From Desulfohalobiaceae bacterium S24 (GTDB taxonomy: Bacteria; Desulfobacterota; Desulfovibrionia; Desulfovibrionales; Desulfothermaceae): a DNA stretch of 54,812 nucleotides. The stretch spans positions 1-54,812 of the forward strand of contig JAABTT010000017.1 in the NCBI GenBank assembly GCA_011389765.1, in the 5' to 3' direction. The position numbers and the translations under genes were made by a program. Positions 34,685-42,067 of the stretch are shown here, in pieces. How positions within the stretch are numbered: the first letter of the stretch is position 1; each line of letters opens with the position of its first letter. The notes beneath the pieces are model-generated. The model was not told where the DNA came from. It searched no databases and saw nothing but the letters and a program-made list of their open reading frames with translations.

Positions 34685-35065
34685 GTGCCGAAAACCATTC
34701 TGTATGTGCTGTATGTCCTGATCATCGCCGTTGGCCTGCTGGCCTGTTACACCATTTTCAATGCCGGTAATCCGGAGAGTTTTCTTCGCGCTTTCTTCCC
34801 CAATCCCGGGAGCGATGTGTATATCGCCCTGATTGCCTCCTTCCTGGTCTTTGTACTCGGATTCATCGTGTTTTATTCCCGGGATCGGGAGGGCTTTCAA
34901 CATGTCATCGAATGCAATCAAGACAGAATCAGGCAGATGCGCAGTCGCAACAAGTCCGATTTGGAGATCGCGGATTCCATCCTGGCGGCCATGGGCAGCA
35001 CAGGCGGATACCGACACAATCTGGCCCGGAAAAAACTGCTCCTCTATCTTTCGGAATTCGAATGA
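34685..35065 (+). CDS. Small two-helix membrane protein, unknown function
   Basis: A 126-residue protein with hydrophobic segments at about 4-22 (ILYVLYVLIIAVGLLACYTIF) and 40-60 (YIALIASFLVFVLGFIVFY), then a basic, helical cytoplasmic tail (RDREGFQHVIECNQDRIRQM, ending in KKLLLYLSEFE). The GTG at 34685 is chosen because GGGAG lies 7 bp upstream; the frame is open from 34640 through the hairpin repeat. No family recognised. It lies between the uracil permease and the FadR-type regulator, but a link to pyrimidine use is unproven. Confidence 0.6.
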   Translation: MPKTILYVLYVLIIAVGLLACYTIFNAGNPESFLRAFFPNPGSDVYIALIASFLVFVLGFIVFYSRDREGFQHVIECNQDRIRQMRSRNKSDLEIADSILAAMGSTGGYRHNLARKKLLLYLSEFE

Positions 35066-35162
35066 GGCCGGACAGACCGGCCTCAGAGGAAATGTGCAGC
35101 ATCATGCATGCACACTAAGGCTTCTTCAGGTTTTTGAAAAGCGGAGCGTATTCAAAAACTAT

Positions 35163-35246
35163 ATACAGCTCCGTTCAATCTCCCGACAAAGACGAAGAAT
35201 CGGGTTTATTTTCAATGTAAAAAAGGGCTTACGTTCGGAGCTGTAT
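35163..35246 (+). promoter_or_regulatory. Structured leader hiding a ribosome-binding site
   Basis: An 11-bp perfect inverted repeat, ATACAGCTCCG (35163-35173) and CGGAGCTGTAT (35236-35246), encloses a smaller CCCGA / TCGGG hairpin. The right arm contains the CGGAG ribosome-binding site and the first two bases of the start codon at 35245, so the fold would block translation. Confidence 0.5.
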
Positions 35247-35694
35247 GGATTGGATGATTTTTGCCGCTGCTTTTTTCGGGATCATCGCTTGTATCGCCTG
35301 GATCAGGTGGTGTGATCGAAAATGGATCAAGGAGCGCTTTGACCCGAAGTCAGTCAAGGCCGTGAGCTTCGGGGTCAATTATTTCGGTCTGGCCTCGGAG
35401 CCCGGGGCCCCCAGGAGGAGCAGCGGCTTTCTGCTGCTCTTGAACGATCGGCTGTTCTATCGCAGCCGCTTCAAGAAGATCGAACTGAGTATTCCCGGTC
35501 ACCGCATCCGCCGGGTGACCCATGACCGGAGCCACAAAGGGGTCAATCTCCATCAGTCGGTGGTCAAGGTTGGGTTTGTAAACGAGCGGCAGGAGCAGGA
35601 CGCCGCCGCCTTCAGGCTCCCCTATCCGCCGCAGTGGATGCGGGCTATTGAAAACAATTTTCTTGCAAATACCGGTCAAGAATTCAAAGACTAA
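35245..35694 (+). CDS. Membrane-anchored protein of unknown function, PH-like C-terminal region
   Basis: A 149-residue protein with one N-terminal membrane helix (MIFAAAFFGIIACIAWI, residues 4-20) and a soluble basic domain. The pattern FGVNYFGLAS, GFLLLLNDRLFYRSRFKKIELSIPGHRIRRV and VVKVGFVNERQEQDAAAFRL resembles bacterial PH-like/GRAM-like lipid-binding folds, but I cannot assign a family with certainty. The CGGAG site is only 4 bp before the ATG and lies in an inverted repeat. It ends 29 bp upstream of the FadR-family promoter. Confidence 0.6.
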   Translation: MDWMIFAAAFFGIIACIAWIRWCDRKWIKERFDPKSVKAVSFGVNYFGLASEPGAPRRSSGFLLLLNDRLFYRSRFKKIELSIPGHRIRRVTHDRSHKGVNLHQSVVKVGFVNERQEQDAAAFRLPYPPQWMRAIENNFLANTGQEFKD

Positions 35695-35723
35695 TACCTA
35701 TATATACCAATGTTTGCATGTCC

Positions 35724-35752
35724 TTGACAGGAAGGGTCAGGCTCAGTATATT
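35724..35752 (+). promoter_or_regulatory. Strong sigma-70 promoter before the FadR-type regulator
   Basis: TTGACA at 35724-35729 and TATATT at 35747-35752 with a 17-bp spacer, 55 bp before the preferred regulator start. It would drive the regulator-mmsA-ferritin-aminotransferase unit and is a likely autoregulation point. Confidence 0.75.
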
Positions 35753-35807
35753 CAGCCCTGCTTTTAGAAGAATCGGGCATTAATTGCCTGTTATAACGAG
35801 AAAACCT

Positions 35808-36572
35808 ATGGCTCAATTCATGTTCCAACTAGACAGACCCGATAAAATCACGGATACCATCATCGCCCAGATCCGCTCGGCCATTCTTGAAGGCAAGCTG
35901 ATCCCCGGTGACAAACTGCCTACTGAAAAAGAACTGACGGAACAGTTTCAAACCAGCAAACAGACCATCAGAGAATCCCTCCGGGCTCTCGAGCACATGG
36001 GGCTGCTGGAGATTCGCAAAGGCAGCGGCGGCGGCGCCTTTGTCGTGGAAGTGGACGTTGAATTCACCAAAAGAAACCTCGCCAATTTTCTGTATTCCAG
36101 GGAACTCAGTCTCCAGAACCTGACCGAAGTCAGAAAGATCATCGAGCCCCATGCCGCTCATCACGTCGCCCGGCACAGGACGAAGCAGGATCTGGCCAGA
36201 CTGAAAGCGATCATCGACTGGTCCAGGGAGCACTACCTCACAGCCGGGGGGCAGGATATCAGCTTGAAAGGCCAGGAATTTCATCGAATTATATCCCAAA
36301 GCACAGGAAACCCGCTCCTGGTCCTGATGATCGATTTTGTGGAGAGTCTGCTCAAGGACTTCAAGGATACCCTCAAACTTGATGAATCTTTTTGCCACTC
36401 GATTCTCGAGGCCCATGAGAAGATCTATCAGGCTATCCTGGAAAAGGATTCTGAAAGGGCCGCCCGGGAGATGTACATCGATGTTGTGGATGTGGAATCC
36501 CAGCTTGTAAAGCTGGAGAAAGACGCCGGAAGGGATCAAACATTTTCCTTTTTTCAAAACTCTGCCCTGTGA
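35808..36572 (+). CDS. GntR/FadR family transcriptional regulator
   Basis: A 254-residue regulator. The N-terminal winged helix-turn-helix (about 10-75) has IIAQIRSAILEGKLIPGDKL, PTEKELTEQFQTSKQTIRES and LRALEHMGLLEIRKGSGGGAFV. The C-terminal FCD effector domain (about 95-245) has TEVRKIIEPHAAHHVA, LKGQEFHRIISQSTGNPLLV and HSILEAHEKIYQAILEKDSERA, with His/Asp residues suited to metal or acid binding. Immediately before a beta-alanine catabolism set (18-bp gap to mmsA), it probably senses a pathway intermediate and controls this operon and perhaps preT. ATG 35808 is preferred over the in-frame TTG at 35784 or ATG 35820; none has a strong ribosome-binding site. Confidence 0.88.
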   Translation: MAQFMFQLDRPDKITDTIIAQIRSAILEGKLIPGDKLPTEKELTEQFQTSKQTIRESLRALEHMGLLEIRKGSGGGAFVVEVDVEFTKRNLANFLYSRELSLQNLTEVRKIIEPHAAHHVARHRTKQDLARLKAIIDWSREHYLTAGGQDISLKGQEFHRIISQSTGNPLLVLMIDFVESLLKDFKDTLKLDESFCHSILEAHEKIYQAILEKDSERAAREMYIDVVDVESQLVKLEKDAGRDQTFSFFQNSAL

Positions 36573-36590
36573 ACTCAAGGAGGAAGCTGC

Positions 36591-38045
36591 ATGTCAAAAC
36601 CAGAAATGCTCAATTACATTAATGGTGAATGGGTCAAATCGAAATCCGAAACCATCGGCGATGTCTGGAATCCGGCCAAGGGTGAAAAGATCGCCACGGT
36701 GCGCTACGGCAGCAAAGACGATGTGGATATGGCGGTCAAGGCCGCCAAAGAGGCCTTTCCGGAATGGCGGGAAACCCCGCCCCTGAACAGGGCCAGATAT
36801 CTCTTTCGTTTGAAGGAGGCCTTTGAGGACAACTTTGAAGATATCGCCCGGGTGTTAACCATTGAACAGGGCAAAATTCTGGATGAAGCCAGAGGCGAAG
36901 TCCGGCGCATGATCGAGAATGTAGAGCATGCCACCGGCGTGACCACCCTCATGACCGGGTATACTTTGGAAGACATCGCCAGGGGCATCGACTGTATGGG
37001 GCATCGCCAGCCCCTGGGCGTGTTTGCGGGAATCGTCCCCTTCAATTTTCCGGGCATGGTTCCCTGGTGGTTCATGCCCTACGCTCTGGTCTCAGGGAAC
37101 ACCTATGTGCTCAAACCTTCGGAGCAGGTGCCCATGACCCAGACCAAGATCTTTGAAATCGTCGAAGAAGCCGGTTTTCCTGAAGGCGTGGTGAACATGG
37201 TGCACGGCTCAAAAGATGTGGTCAACGGGCTGCTGGACCATCCGGATGTCGAAGGCATCTCCTTTGTGGGCTCCACCCCCACGGCCAAATACATCTATCA
37301 ACGCTGCGGCGAGACCGGAAAACGGGTCCAGGCCCTGGGCGGGGCCAAGAACGTGGTGGCGGTGATGCCGGACGCGCCGCTGTCCAGCTGCATCCCCAAT
37401 GCGGTGGCCTCCTTTTACGGCTGTTCCGGGCAGCGCTGCCTGGCCGGCTCCATCCTGGCCCCTGTGGGCGGGGCCGCCGATGAAATCGTGGAAAAATTTC
37501 TCTTTTCCGCAAAGGCCATTGCAGTCGGCGACGGCCTGAATGAAGACACCGCCATGGGACCGGTTGCCGGCAAGGCCCACAAAGAGCGGGTCCTCGGCTA
37601 TATTGAAAAAGGTCTGGCCGAAGGCGCCGAACTCATCCTGGACGGCCGCAACTGCAAGGTTGAAGGCTATCCCGAGGGCTATTTCGTGGGGCCGACCATC
37701 TTTGACAAGGTCACCCCGGATATGGTCATCGCCCACGACGAGATTTTCGGGCCGGTGGTGAACATTGTCCGCTGCAAGGATCTGGACGATGTGATCAAGC
37801 TGGTCAATTCGAGGAAGTTCGCCAACGCTACGTCCATCTATACCTCGAACGGGGGGACGGCCAGGGAGTTCAAATACCGGGTCAAACCGAGCATGGTGGG
37901 CATCAACATCGGCATAGCCGCGCCCATGAGCTTCTTTCCCTTTGGCGGAGCCGGGAATTCCTTTTTCGGGGACATCAAGGGGCACGGCCAGGAAATTTTC
38001 CAGTTTTTCACCGACACCAAGGTGGTTATTGAGCGCTGGCTGTAA
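36591..38045 (+). CDS. mmsA: CoA-acylating (methyl)malonate-semialdehyde dehydrogenase
   Basis: A 484-residue aldehyde dehydrogenase of the MSDH branch. It converts malonate semialdehyde with CoA and NAD to acetyl-CoA and CO2. Features are NYINGEWVKS at the start, GVFAGIVPFNFPGMVPWWFMPYAL (about 143-166), SFVGSTPTAKYIYQRC, ALGGAKNV in place of the ELGGK Glu typical of non-acylating enzymes, and the catalytic Cys283 in SGQRCLAG. The missing general-base Glu supports CoA acylation. A strong AAGGAGG precedes the ATG. Next to the aminotransferase it completes beta-alanine oxidation; a valine-catabolism role is less likely here. Confidence 0.92.
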   Translation: MSKPEMLNYINGEWVKSKSETIGDVWNPAKGEKIATVRYGSKDDVDMAVKAAKEAFPEWRETPPLNRARYLFRLKEAFEDNFEDIARVLTIEQGKILDEARGEVRRMIENVEHATGVTTLMTGYTLEDIARGIDCMGHRQPLGVFAGIVPFNFPGMVPWWFMPYALVSGNTYVLKPSEQVPMTQTKIFEIVEEAGFPEGVVNMVHGSKDVVNGLLDHPDVEGISFVGSTPTAKYIYQRCGETGKRVQALGGAKNVVAVMPDAPLSSCIPNAVASFYGCSGQRCLAGSILAPVGGAADEIVEKFLFSAKAIAVGDGLNEDTAMGPVAGKAHKERVLGYIEKGLAEGAELILDGRNCKVEGYPEGYFVGPTIFDKVTPDMVIAHDEIFGPVVNIVRCKDLDDVIKLVNSRKFANATSIYTSNGGTAREFKYRVKPSMVGINIGIAAPMSFFPFGGAGNSFFGDIKGHGQEIFQFFTDTKVVIERWL

Positions 38046-38120
38046 TCTATTACAGAATTTATTTGAATTTTTGGTGCTTGGAGTTTGTTACTGGCTCATA
38101 AGGAGCAAGAGGAGACGACC

Positions 38121-38552
38121 ATGCCTCTCACCAATTTTGGGAGCATATTGAAATTCGCCGAGGACCTCGAAACCCAGGATCTGGCATTTTACGAGGCCGC
38201 GGCTGACAATCCGGCCTGCGCTCCGCACAAAGACCTGCTGCAGCAGTTTGCCGCGGACTTGAAAAAGAACCAAAAACTTATCCGGCGCATTCGCCGGGAG
38301 AATGTCACGGAAATGATTTTGGAGCCGGTTCAGGGCCTGACCCGGAGCGAATTCACTCTGGACTTCGACCCGGACCGGGGACTGGATCCCGCCGGTGTCC
38401 TGGACCAGGCCCGGGCCCGGGAAAACAGGGCCGAACGCTACTATTTGAAAGCGGCCGAGCAGATCAAATCCCAGCCTGAGGTGGCCAGGGGTTTGAAGCA
38501 GATCGCCAAGAAGCGCTCCGCCCATCTCAAACAACTACACGAGATCGATTAA
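38121..38552 (+). CDS. Ferritin-like (rubrerythrin-type) helical protein
   Basis: A 143-residue all-helical protein. The helix pair LKFAEDLETQDLAFYEAAAD (about 10-29) and ARENRAERYYLKAAEQIKS, ending in a terminal His in RSAHLKQLHEI, resembles the ferritin-like diiron four-helix bundle of rubrerythrins. There is no C-terminal rubredoxin domain, and the metal-ligand set looks incomplete, so a diiron site is uncertain. AGGAG lies about 7 bp before the ATG at 38121; the frame is open from 38085. It is placed between mmsA and the aminotransferase in the same operon, an unexpected partner for beta-alanine breakdown. Confidence 0.65.
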   Translation: MPLTNFGSILKFAEDLETQDLAFYEAAADNPACAPHKDLLQQFAADLKKNQKLIRRIRRENVTEMILEPVQGLTRSEFTLDFDPDRGLDPAGVLDQARARENRAERYYLKAAEQIKSQPEVARGLKQIAKKRSAHLKQLHEID

Positions 38553-38581
38553 CTTTTGCTTTCCGAGCAAGGAGTCTTTTC

Positions 38582-39970
38582 ATGAAGAGTACAGCAGACA
38601 AAGTCAGCGAATTGACGGAGCACACCTTCGGGACCTGGAACCGGCAGAAAGCCTGGAAAACCCCCATGCTGATCACGGATGCGGAAGGTGTCTATATCTA
38701 CGATGACCAGGGCAAGCCCTATCTTGATTTTTCCTCGCAGCTCATCTGTTCCAACCTGGGACACAAGAACAAGGCCGTGATCGAGGCCATTGTCAAGCAG
38801 GCCGAAAAGCTGCCCTATGTGGCCCCCGCGTTCGTGAACGAAGCCGCCATGGAAGCAGTTGAAGCCATCCGCTCGGTCATGCCGGAGTCTTTGGGGAAGT
38901 TCTTCTTCTCCACCAGCGGGACAGAAGCCAATGAAGCGGCTTTGAAAATGGCCAGGCAGTCCAAGATGCCGGCCTACAAGGCGATTTCCAGATATCGCTC
39001 CTTTCACGGCTCCACCCCGTCCAGCGCCGCCTTTACCGGCGATCCCAGGCGCTGGCCCTCGGAACAGGCCAGATGCACCATTCAGGGGGTGCGCTTCGCC
39101 CCGGACTGCTACTGCTACCGCTGTCCCTTTGCCCTGGAATATCCCGGCTGCAATGTGCAGTGCGCCCGGTATCTGGATTACATGATTGCAGAGGAGGGCA
39201 ATGTGGCGGCCATGATTGTCGAGCCTGTGGTGGGCACCAACGGCCGGCTGGTTCCCCCTCCGGAATATTTCCCCATTGTCAGGGAAATCTGCGACAAGCA
39301 CGGGGTCCTGCTCATCTTCGACGAAATCATGACCGGCTGGTTCCGGACCGGCCCCGCCTTTGCCTGGGAGCACTGGAACGTGGTCCCGGACATTCTGACC
39401 ATGGCCAAGGGGGCCAGCGCCTCCTACACCCCGGTGGGCGTCACCGCGGCCTCCAATGAGGTGGCCGGGTTCTTCGAGGATGAATTCTTCTGCCACGGCC
39501 ACACCTACGCCTACCATCCCCTGGCCGCTTCGGCCGTCCCTGCGGCGGTGTCGGAGTACAAGCGGGTCATGGCCTCGGGCCTGCCCCGGAAGGCGAGCCG
39601 GCACCTGCAGGCCAGTCTCTATGAACTGGCGGACAAGCACGAATGCGTGGGAGACGTACGGGGCATCGGCCATTTCTGGGCCCTGGAGATCGTCAAGAAC
39701 CGCAAGACCCGGGAGCCTTTCAATGTCAAGGCGGACAAGATCAGCGGCAAGCCGCTCATGACCGGGAAGATCGCGGCCGAGGCCCTCAAGCTGGGGCTGT
39801 TCATGTTTGCCTGGTACGACAATCTGATCATCGCTCCCCCGCTCATTGTCACGGAAGAGGAGATCGACAAGGCCAAGGATATTCTGGATCAGGCCCTGAA
39901 GGTGGCCGACAGCGAGGTGGAGTCCACCGGGGTTCCCGCCTCCAGGTCAACCGAATACGCAGCGAAGTAA
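38582..39970 (+). CDS. Class III omega-aminotransferase, beta-alanine (or taurine):pyruvate type
   Basis: A 462-residue fold-type I PLP enzyme. FFFSTSGTEANEAALKMAR (about 107-125), the Asp247 in LIFDEIMTGW that pairs with the PLP nitrogen, and the Schiff-base Lys276 in TMAKGASASYTPVG are clear. Cysteines at 165, 176, 178, 181, 190 and 194 form a CYRCPF...PGC cluster seen in some omega-aminotransferases. In this operon it should convert beta-alanine and pyruvate to malonate semialdehyde and alanine. Taurine:pyruvate aminotransferases of sulfite-respiring bacteria are close relatives and remain an alternative. AAGGAG precedes the ATG. Confidence 0.85.
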   Translation: MKSTADKVSELTEHTFGTWNRQKAWKTPMLITDAEGVYIYDDQGKPYLDFSSQLICSNLGHKNKAVIEAIVKQAEKLPYVAPAFVNEAAMEAVEAIRSVMPESLGKFFFSTSGTEANEAALKMARQSKMPAYKAISRYRSFHGSTPSSAAFTGDPRRWPSEQARCTIQGVRFAPDCYCYRCPFALEYPGCNVQCARYLDYMIAEEGNVAAMIVEPVVGTNGRLVPPPEYFPIVREICDKHGVLLIFDEIMTGWFRTGPAFAWEHWNVVPDILTMAKGASASYTPVGVTAASNEVAGFFEDEFFCHGHTYAYHPLAASAVPAAVSEYKRVMASGLPRKASRHLQASLYELADKHECVGDVRGIGHFWALEIVKNRKTREPFNVKADKISGKPLMTGKIAAEALKLGLFMFAWYDNLIIAPPLIVTEEEIDKAKDILDQALKVADSEVESTGVPASRSTEYAAK

Positions 39971-39977
39971 TGGTTCG

Positions 39978-40024
39978 AAACCGCAACGGCCCGTTGTTTT
40001 CCGGAAGACGGGCCGTTGCGGTTT
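39978..40024. terminator. Bidirectional rho-independent terminator
   Basis: A 17-bp perfect stem AAACCGCAACGGCCCGT / ACGGGCCGTTGCGGTTT with 13-nt loop sits between the convergent aminotransferase and AMP nucleosidase genes. The A/T ends give a short U-run in both directions. It overlaps the AMP nucleosidase stop codon. Confidence 0.88.
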
Positions 40025-40814
40025 ACCATTCATGGTTCAGCTTCTTCTCCACCTGTTCCCAGTTGGCGTCGATCTGGGCCACGGCCTCCATGCCCATTTC
40101 CAGATGTTTGTCCTTGTAATTGGTGTACACTTCCTCGTGCATCTTCTTGTCCTTGATTCCCCGGCGCTGGAGGGGCATATCCGAGACGAGCATGATCGAG
40201 CCGATGGGGATCTCGTAGCGATAGGCCACGGAAAACAGGGTAGCCAGTTCCATGTCGATTGCCAGGATCCGCTGGGCTCGCAAATACTCCACGAATTCGT
40301 CGTCAAACTCCCACAGGCGCCGGTCCGTGGTGTAGACGATCCCCTGTCTGGGAGTGAACTCCCTGTTCTTGACCGCGCGCCGGCAGTAAATATTCACTGA
40401 GGTCGCGGGAATGGCGGGAAACTCCTGGGGCAGATAATGCCGGCTGGTTCCCTCCCCCCGGATGGCGGCCGCGGGGATAACAAAATCCCCCACTTCCAGG
40501 ATGTCGTCAATGCCCCCGCACATCCCTAAGACAATCACGGATTTCAAGTTATCCAGGTAGGCCAGACAGTTGATGATCAAGGCCGCCTGAGGGGAGCCGA
40601 TGCCGAAATCGATCATGGTGCAGTTCAGCTCCCGGGCATTGACGATGCGAAAATTGCCTTCGGAGCAGCACTCCTCTGTCTTTTGCTCAAAACTATGCAG
40701 ATACTGCTTGAAATTGGTGAGCAGGACATGCTCGCAAAAATTCTCCAGGGGCGAGTTGGTGTAGCGCTCCAGGGTCTGGCGAACGTACTCGTGTTCTTTG
40801 AGGTTCAGGGCCAT
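40023..40814 (-). CDS. AMP nucleosidase (short form)
   Basis: A 263-residue nucleoside phosphorylase-superfamily protein. NCTMIDFGIGSPQAALIINCLAYL, VIVLGMCGGIDDILEVGDFVIP, IRGEGTSRHYLPQEFPA and ILAIDMELATLFSVAY (ribose-binding Glu region) match the single-domain AMP nucleosidases of about 260 residues rather than the 480-residue Amn of E. coli. It hydrolyses AMP to adenine and ribose-5-phosphate. AAGG precedes the ATG. It is convergent with the pyrimidine operon; with the purine phosphorylase at 50.7-51.5 kb it suggests broad nucleobase salvage. Confidence 0.85.
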   Translation of the reverse strand: MALNLKEHEYVRQTLERYTNSPLENFCEHVLLTNFKQYLHSFEQKTEECCSEGNFRIVNARELNCTMIDFGIGSPQAALIINCLAYLDNLKSVIVLGMCGGIDDILEVGDFVIPAAAIRGEGTSRHYLPQEFPAIPATSVNIYCRRAVKNREFTPRQGIVYTTDRRLWEFDDEFVEYLRAQRILAIDMELATLFSVAYRYEIPIGSIMLVSDMPLQRRGIKDKKMHEEVYTNYKDKHLEMGMEAVAQIDANWEQVEKKLNHEW

Positions 40815-40834
40815 GGAGTTTCCTTTTCAGAAAA

Positions 40835-41248
40835 TTAAGATCTGGGGAGAATTTGGAATCCGGCTGTGAGGAAATGATGGTCAGCGGTCAGAGCCGTTGG
40901 TATGTGCAGCTCTTTCATCAGAACAAAACTCGTGCAGTCGGTTAAGGAAAAAGATTGGTCTTTCCAGCTGAAAAACCAGCGAATGGCTTGGGCCTCTTGC
41001 TCGGGAGTGATCCAGACTGTTTTGCAGCGTTGACTTTTGGTGATCTGAGTCCACCATTGTTCGGCCGCGTTCATCCCGAGCCGCAGACGGATCAGGGGCA
41101 GACTCTCGTCGACGACGTAATTCGAAACGACCAGGATCCCCCCTGCTTCCAGCCATTGATCCCGAGCCCTCCGGCAGGCACCATTCAAAGGATCTTTGGA
41201 ATCGGCCATGGCCATCCAGCCGGCCGTATCCACGAACATTTTGTTCAT
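40835..41248 (-). CDS. PIN domain toxin (VapC-like RNase)
   Basis: A 137-residue PIN domain protein. Acidic residues suited to Mg2+ binding are Asp7 (MFVDTAGW), a Glu near 49 (NYVVDESL), Asp near 102 (SFSLTDCTSF) and the TADHHF segment at about 120-125. Such proteins are RNases acting as toxins. The start overlaps the antitoxin stop by 4 bp, the normal arrangement of a toxin-antitoxin operon with the antitoxin first. It ends 20 bp from the AMP nucleosidase start. Confidence 0.88.
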   Translation of the reverse strand: MNKMFVDTAGWMAMADSKDPLNGACRRARDQWLEAGGILVVSNYVVDESLPLIRLRLGMNAAEQWWTQITKSQRCKTVWITPEQEAQAIRWFFSWKDQSFSLTDCTSFVLMKELHIPTALTADHHFLTAGFQILPRS

Positions 41249-41502
41249 AGGCTGCCGGATCCGTACAAGAACGTATCATGCTCTTCAGCACTCAATCCGT
41301 CTGTGGAAGTTCCGACAGACTCGGCGCCATAGAGGGAATCCTGCTGGAGCGGGAGAAAGTTTTCTTCTTCTGCTTCAACAGGGACGATTCGAAAGGCCGG
41401 ACGGCTTCGGTACAAAACGGTAAAGTGTTCCCCACGGCGGACGCGTTCCACAATTGTCGGGAGTGTGGATCTAAGTTCCTTCGCGTTAATGGTATGCTGC
41501 AT
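41245..41502 (-). CDS. Phd/YefM-type antitoxin
   Basis: An 85-residue protein. The N-terminal segment MQHTINAKELRSTLPTIVER, then VRRGEHFTVLYRSRPAFRIVPV, fits the Phd/YefM DNA-binding fold. The acidic, less ordered C-terminal half would wrap and inhibit the PIN toxin. GGAGGTGATTTA precedes the ATG. A perfect 22-bp palindrome lies 16 bp upstream and is the likely autoregulatory operator. It is unusual in pairing a Phd-like antitoxin with a PIN toxin, though such hybrid pairs are known. Confidence 0.83.
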   Translation of the reverse strand: MQHTINAKELRSTLPTIVERVRRGEHFTVLYRSRPAFRIVPVEAEEENFLPLQQDSLYGAESVGTSTDGLSAEEHDTFLYGSGSL

Positions 41503-41517
41503 TAAATCACCTCCATG

Positions 41518-41539
41518 AAGTTAAACTTAAGTTTAACTT
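41518..41539. promoter_or_regulatory. Perfect 22-bp palindromic operator of the toxin-antitoxin operon
   Basis: AAGTTAAACTT (41518-41528) followed immediately by its reverse complement AAGTTTAACTT (41529-41539). It lies just upstream of the antitoxin ribosome-binding site. Confidence 0.8.
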
Positions 41540-41582
41540 TGAGATGACTGCATGTCAAGATTGAGGATCAGGGGGGGCGCCG

Positions 41583-41879
41583 TCAATCGGTGTTTGCCTC
41601 CTGCAGCCAGGCGGACAGGGTGTCCACGATCTGCCGGGCCTGTTTGGCACTGGAGATGTTGAATTTGGACTGGGAGCGGTACTGCCCGTTGATCTTGCGA
41701 TAGCGGCGGATGACATATTTTTCCGGGCCGAAATCGTCGAGCTTGGTGTCCAATTGCCGGTAGCGGAAGAGGATGGTGGTCCAGGCCCCCTTGCTCAGGA
41801 CCTCTTTATCCAGTTCCTGGACCAGGCAGCGGCCGTCTTCTTCGTAGGTGATGGTGATATCCTCGATTCGTTCCGCCAT
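41583..41879 (-). CDS. Conserved small protein, unknown function
   Basis: A 98-residue acidic/basic mixed protein. TITYEEDGRCLVQELDKEVL, WTTILFRYRQLD, YVIRRYRKINGQYRSQSKFN and SSAKQARQIVDTLSAWLQE suggest several beta strands and a C-terminal helix. The last part loosely recalls PC4/YdbC-type nucleic-acid-binding proteins, but I cannot confirm this. No signal peptide. It stands alone between the toxin-antitoxin operator and a heptamer tract. From 41880 to 42067 only the tract at 41999-42019 was seen. Confidence 0.6.
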   Translation of the reverse strand: MAERIEDITITYEEDGRCLVQELDKEVLSKGAWTTILFRYRQLDTKLDDFGPEKYVIRRYRKINGQYRSQSKFNISSAKQARQIVDTLSAWLQEANTD

Positions 41880-41998
41880 GGATTTCTCCTTGTTGAATGT
41901 TCTCCTGTCTGCAATCCGGAGTGAGCCTATATGCCCAGGGCCTTACTGTCAAAATCTCCCGGGCTTATCAGGATTTTGAAAAACGGACAGAAATGATA

Positions 41999-42019
41999 GA
42001 ACCGTGAACCAGGAACTCT
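41999..42019. repeat. Short heptamer repeat (GAACCGT/GAACCAG), 3 units
   Basis: GAACCGT, GAACCAG, GAACTCT. Same sequence type as the tracts at 26898-27020 and 47741-47774. Confidence 0.6.
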
Positions 42020-42067
42020 CCCGGTTTTATCCGCTAGAGTCCCAAGCAGGATTCGGTGAATGGACAT

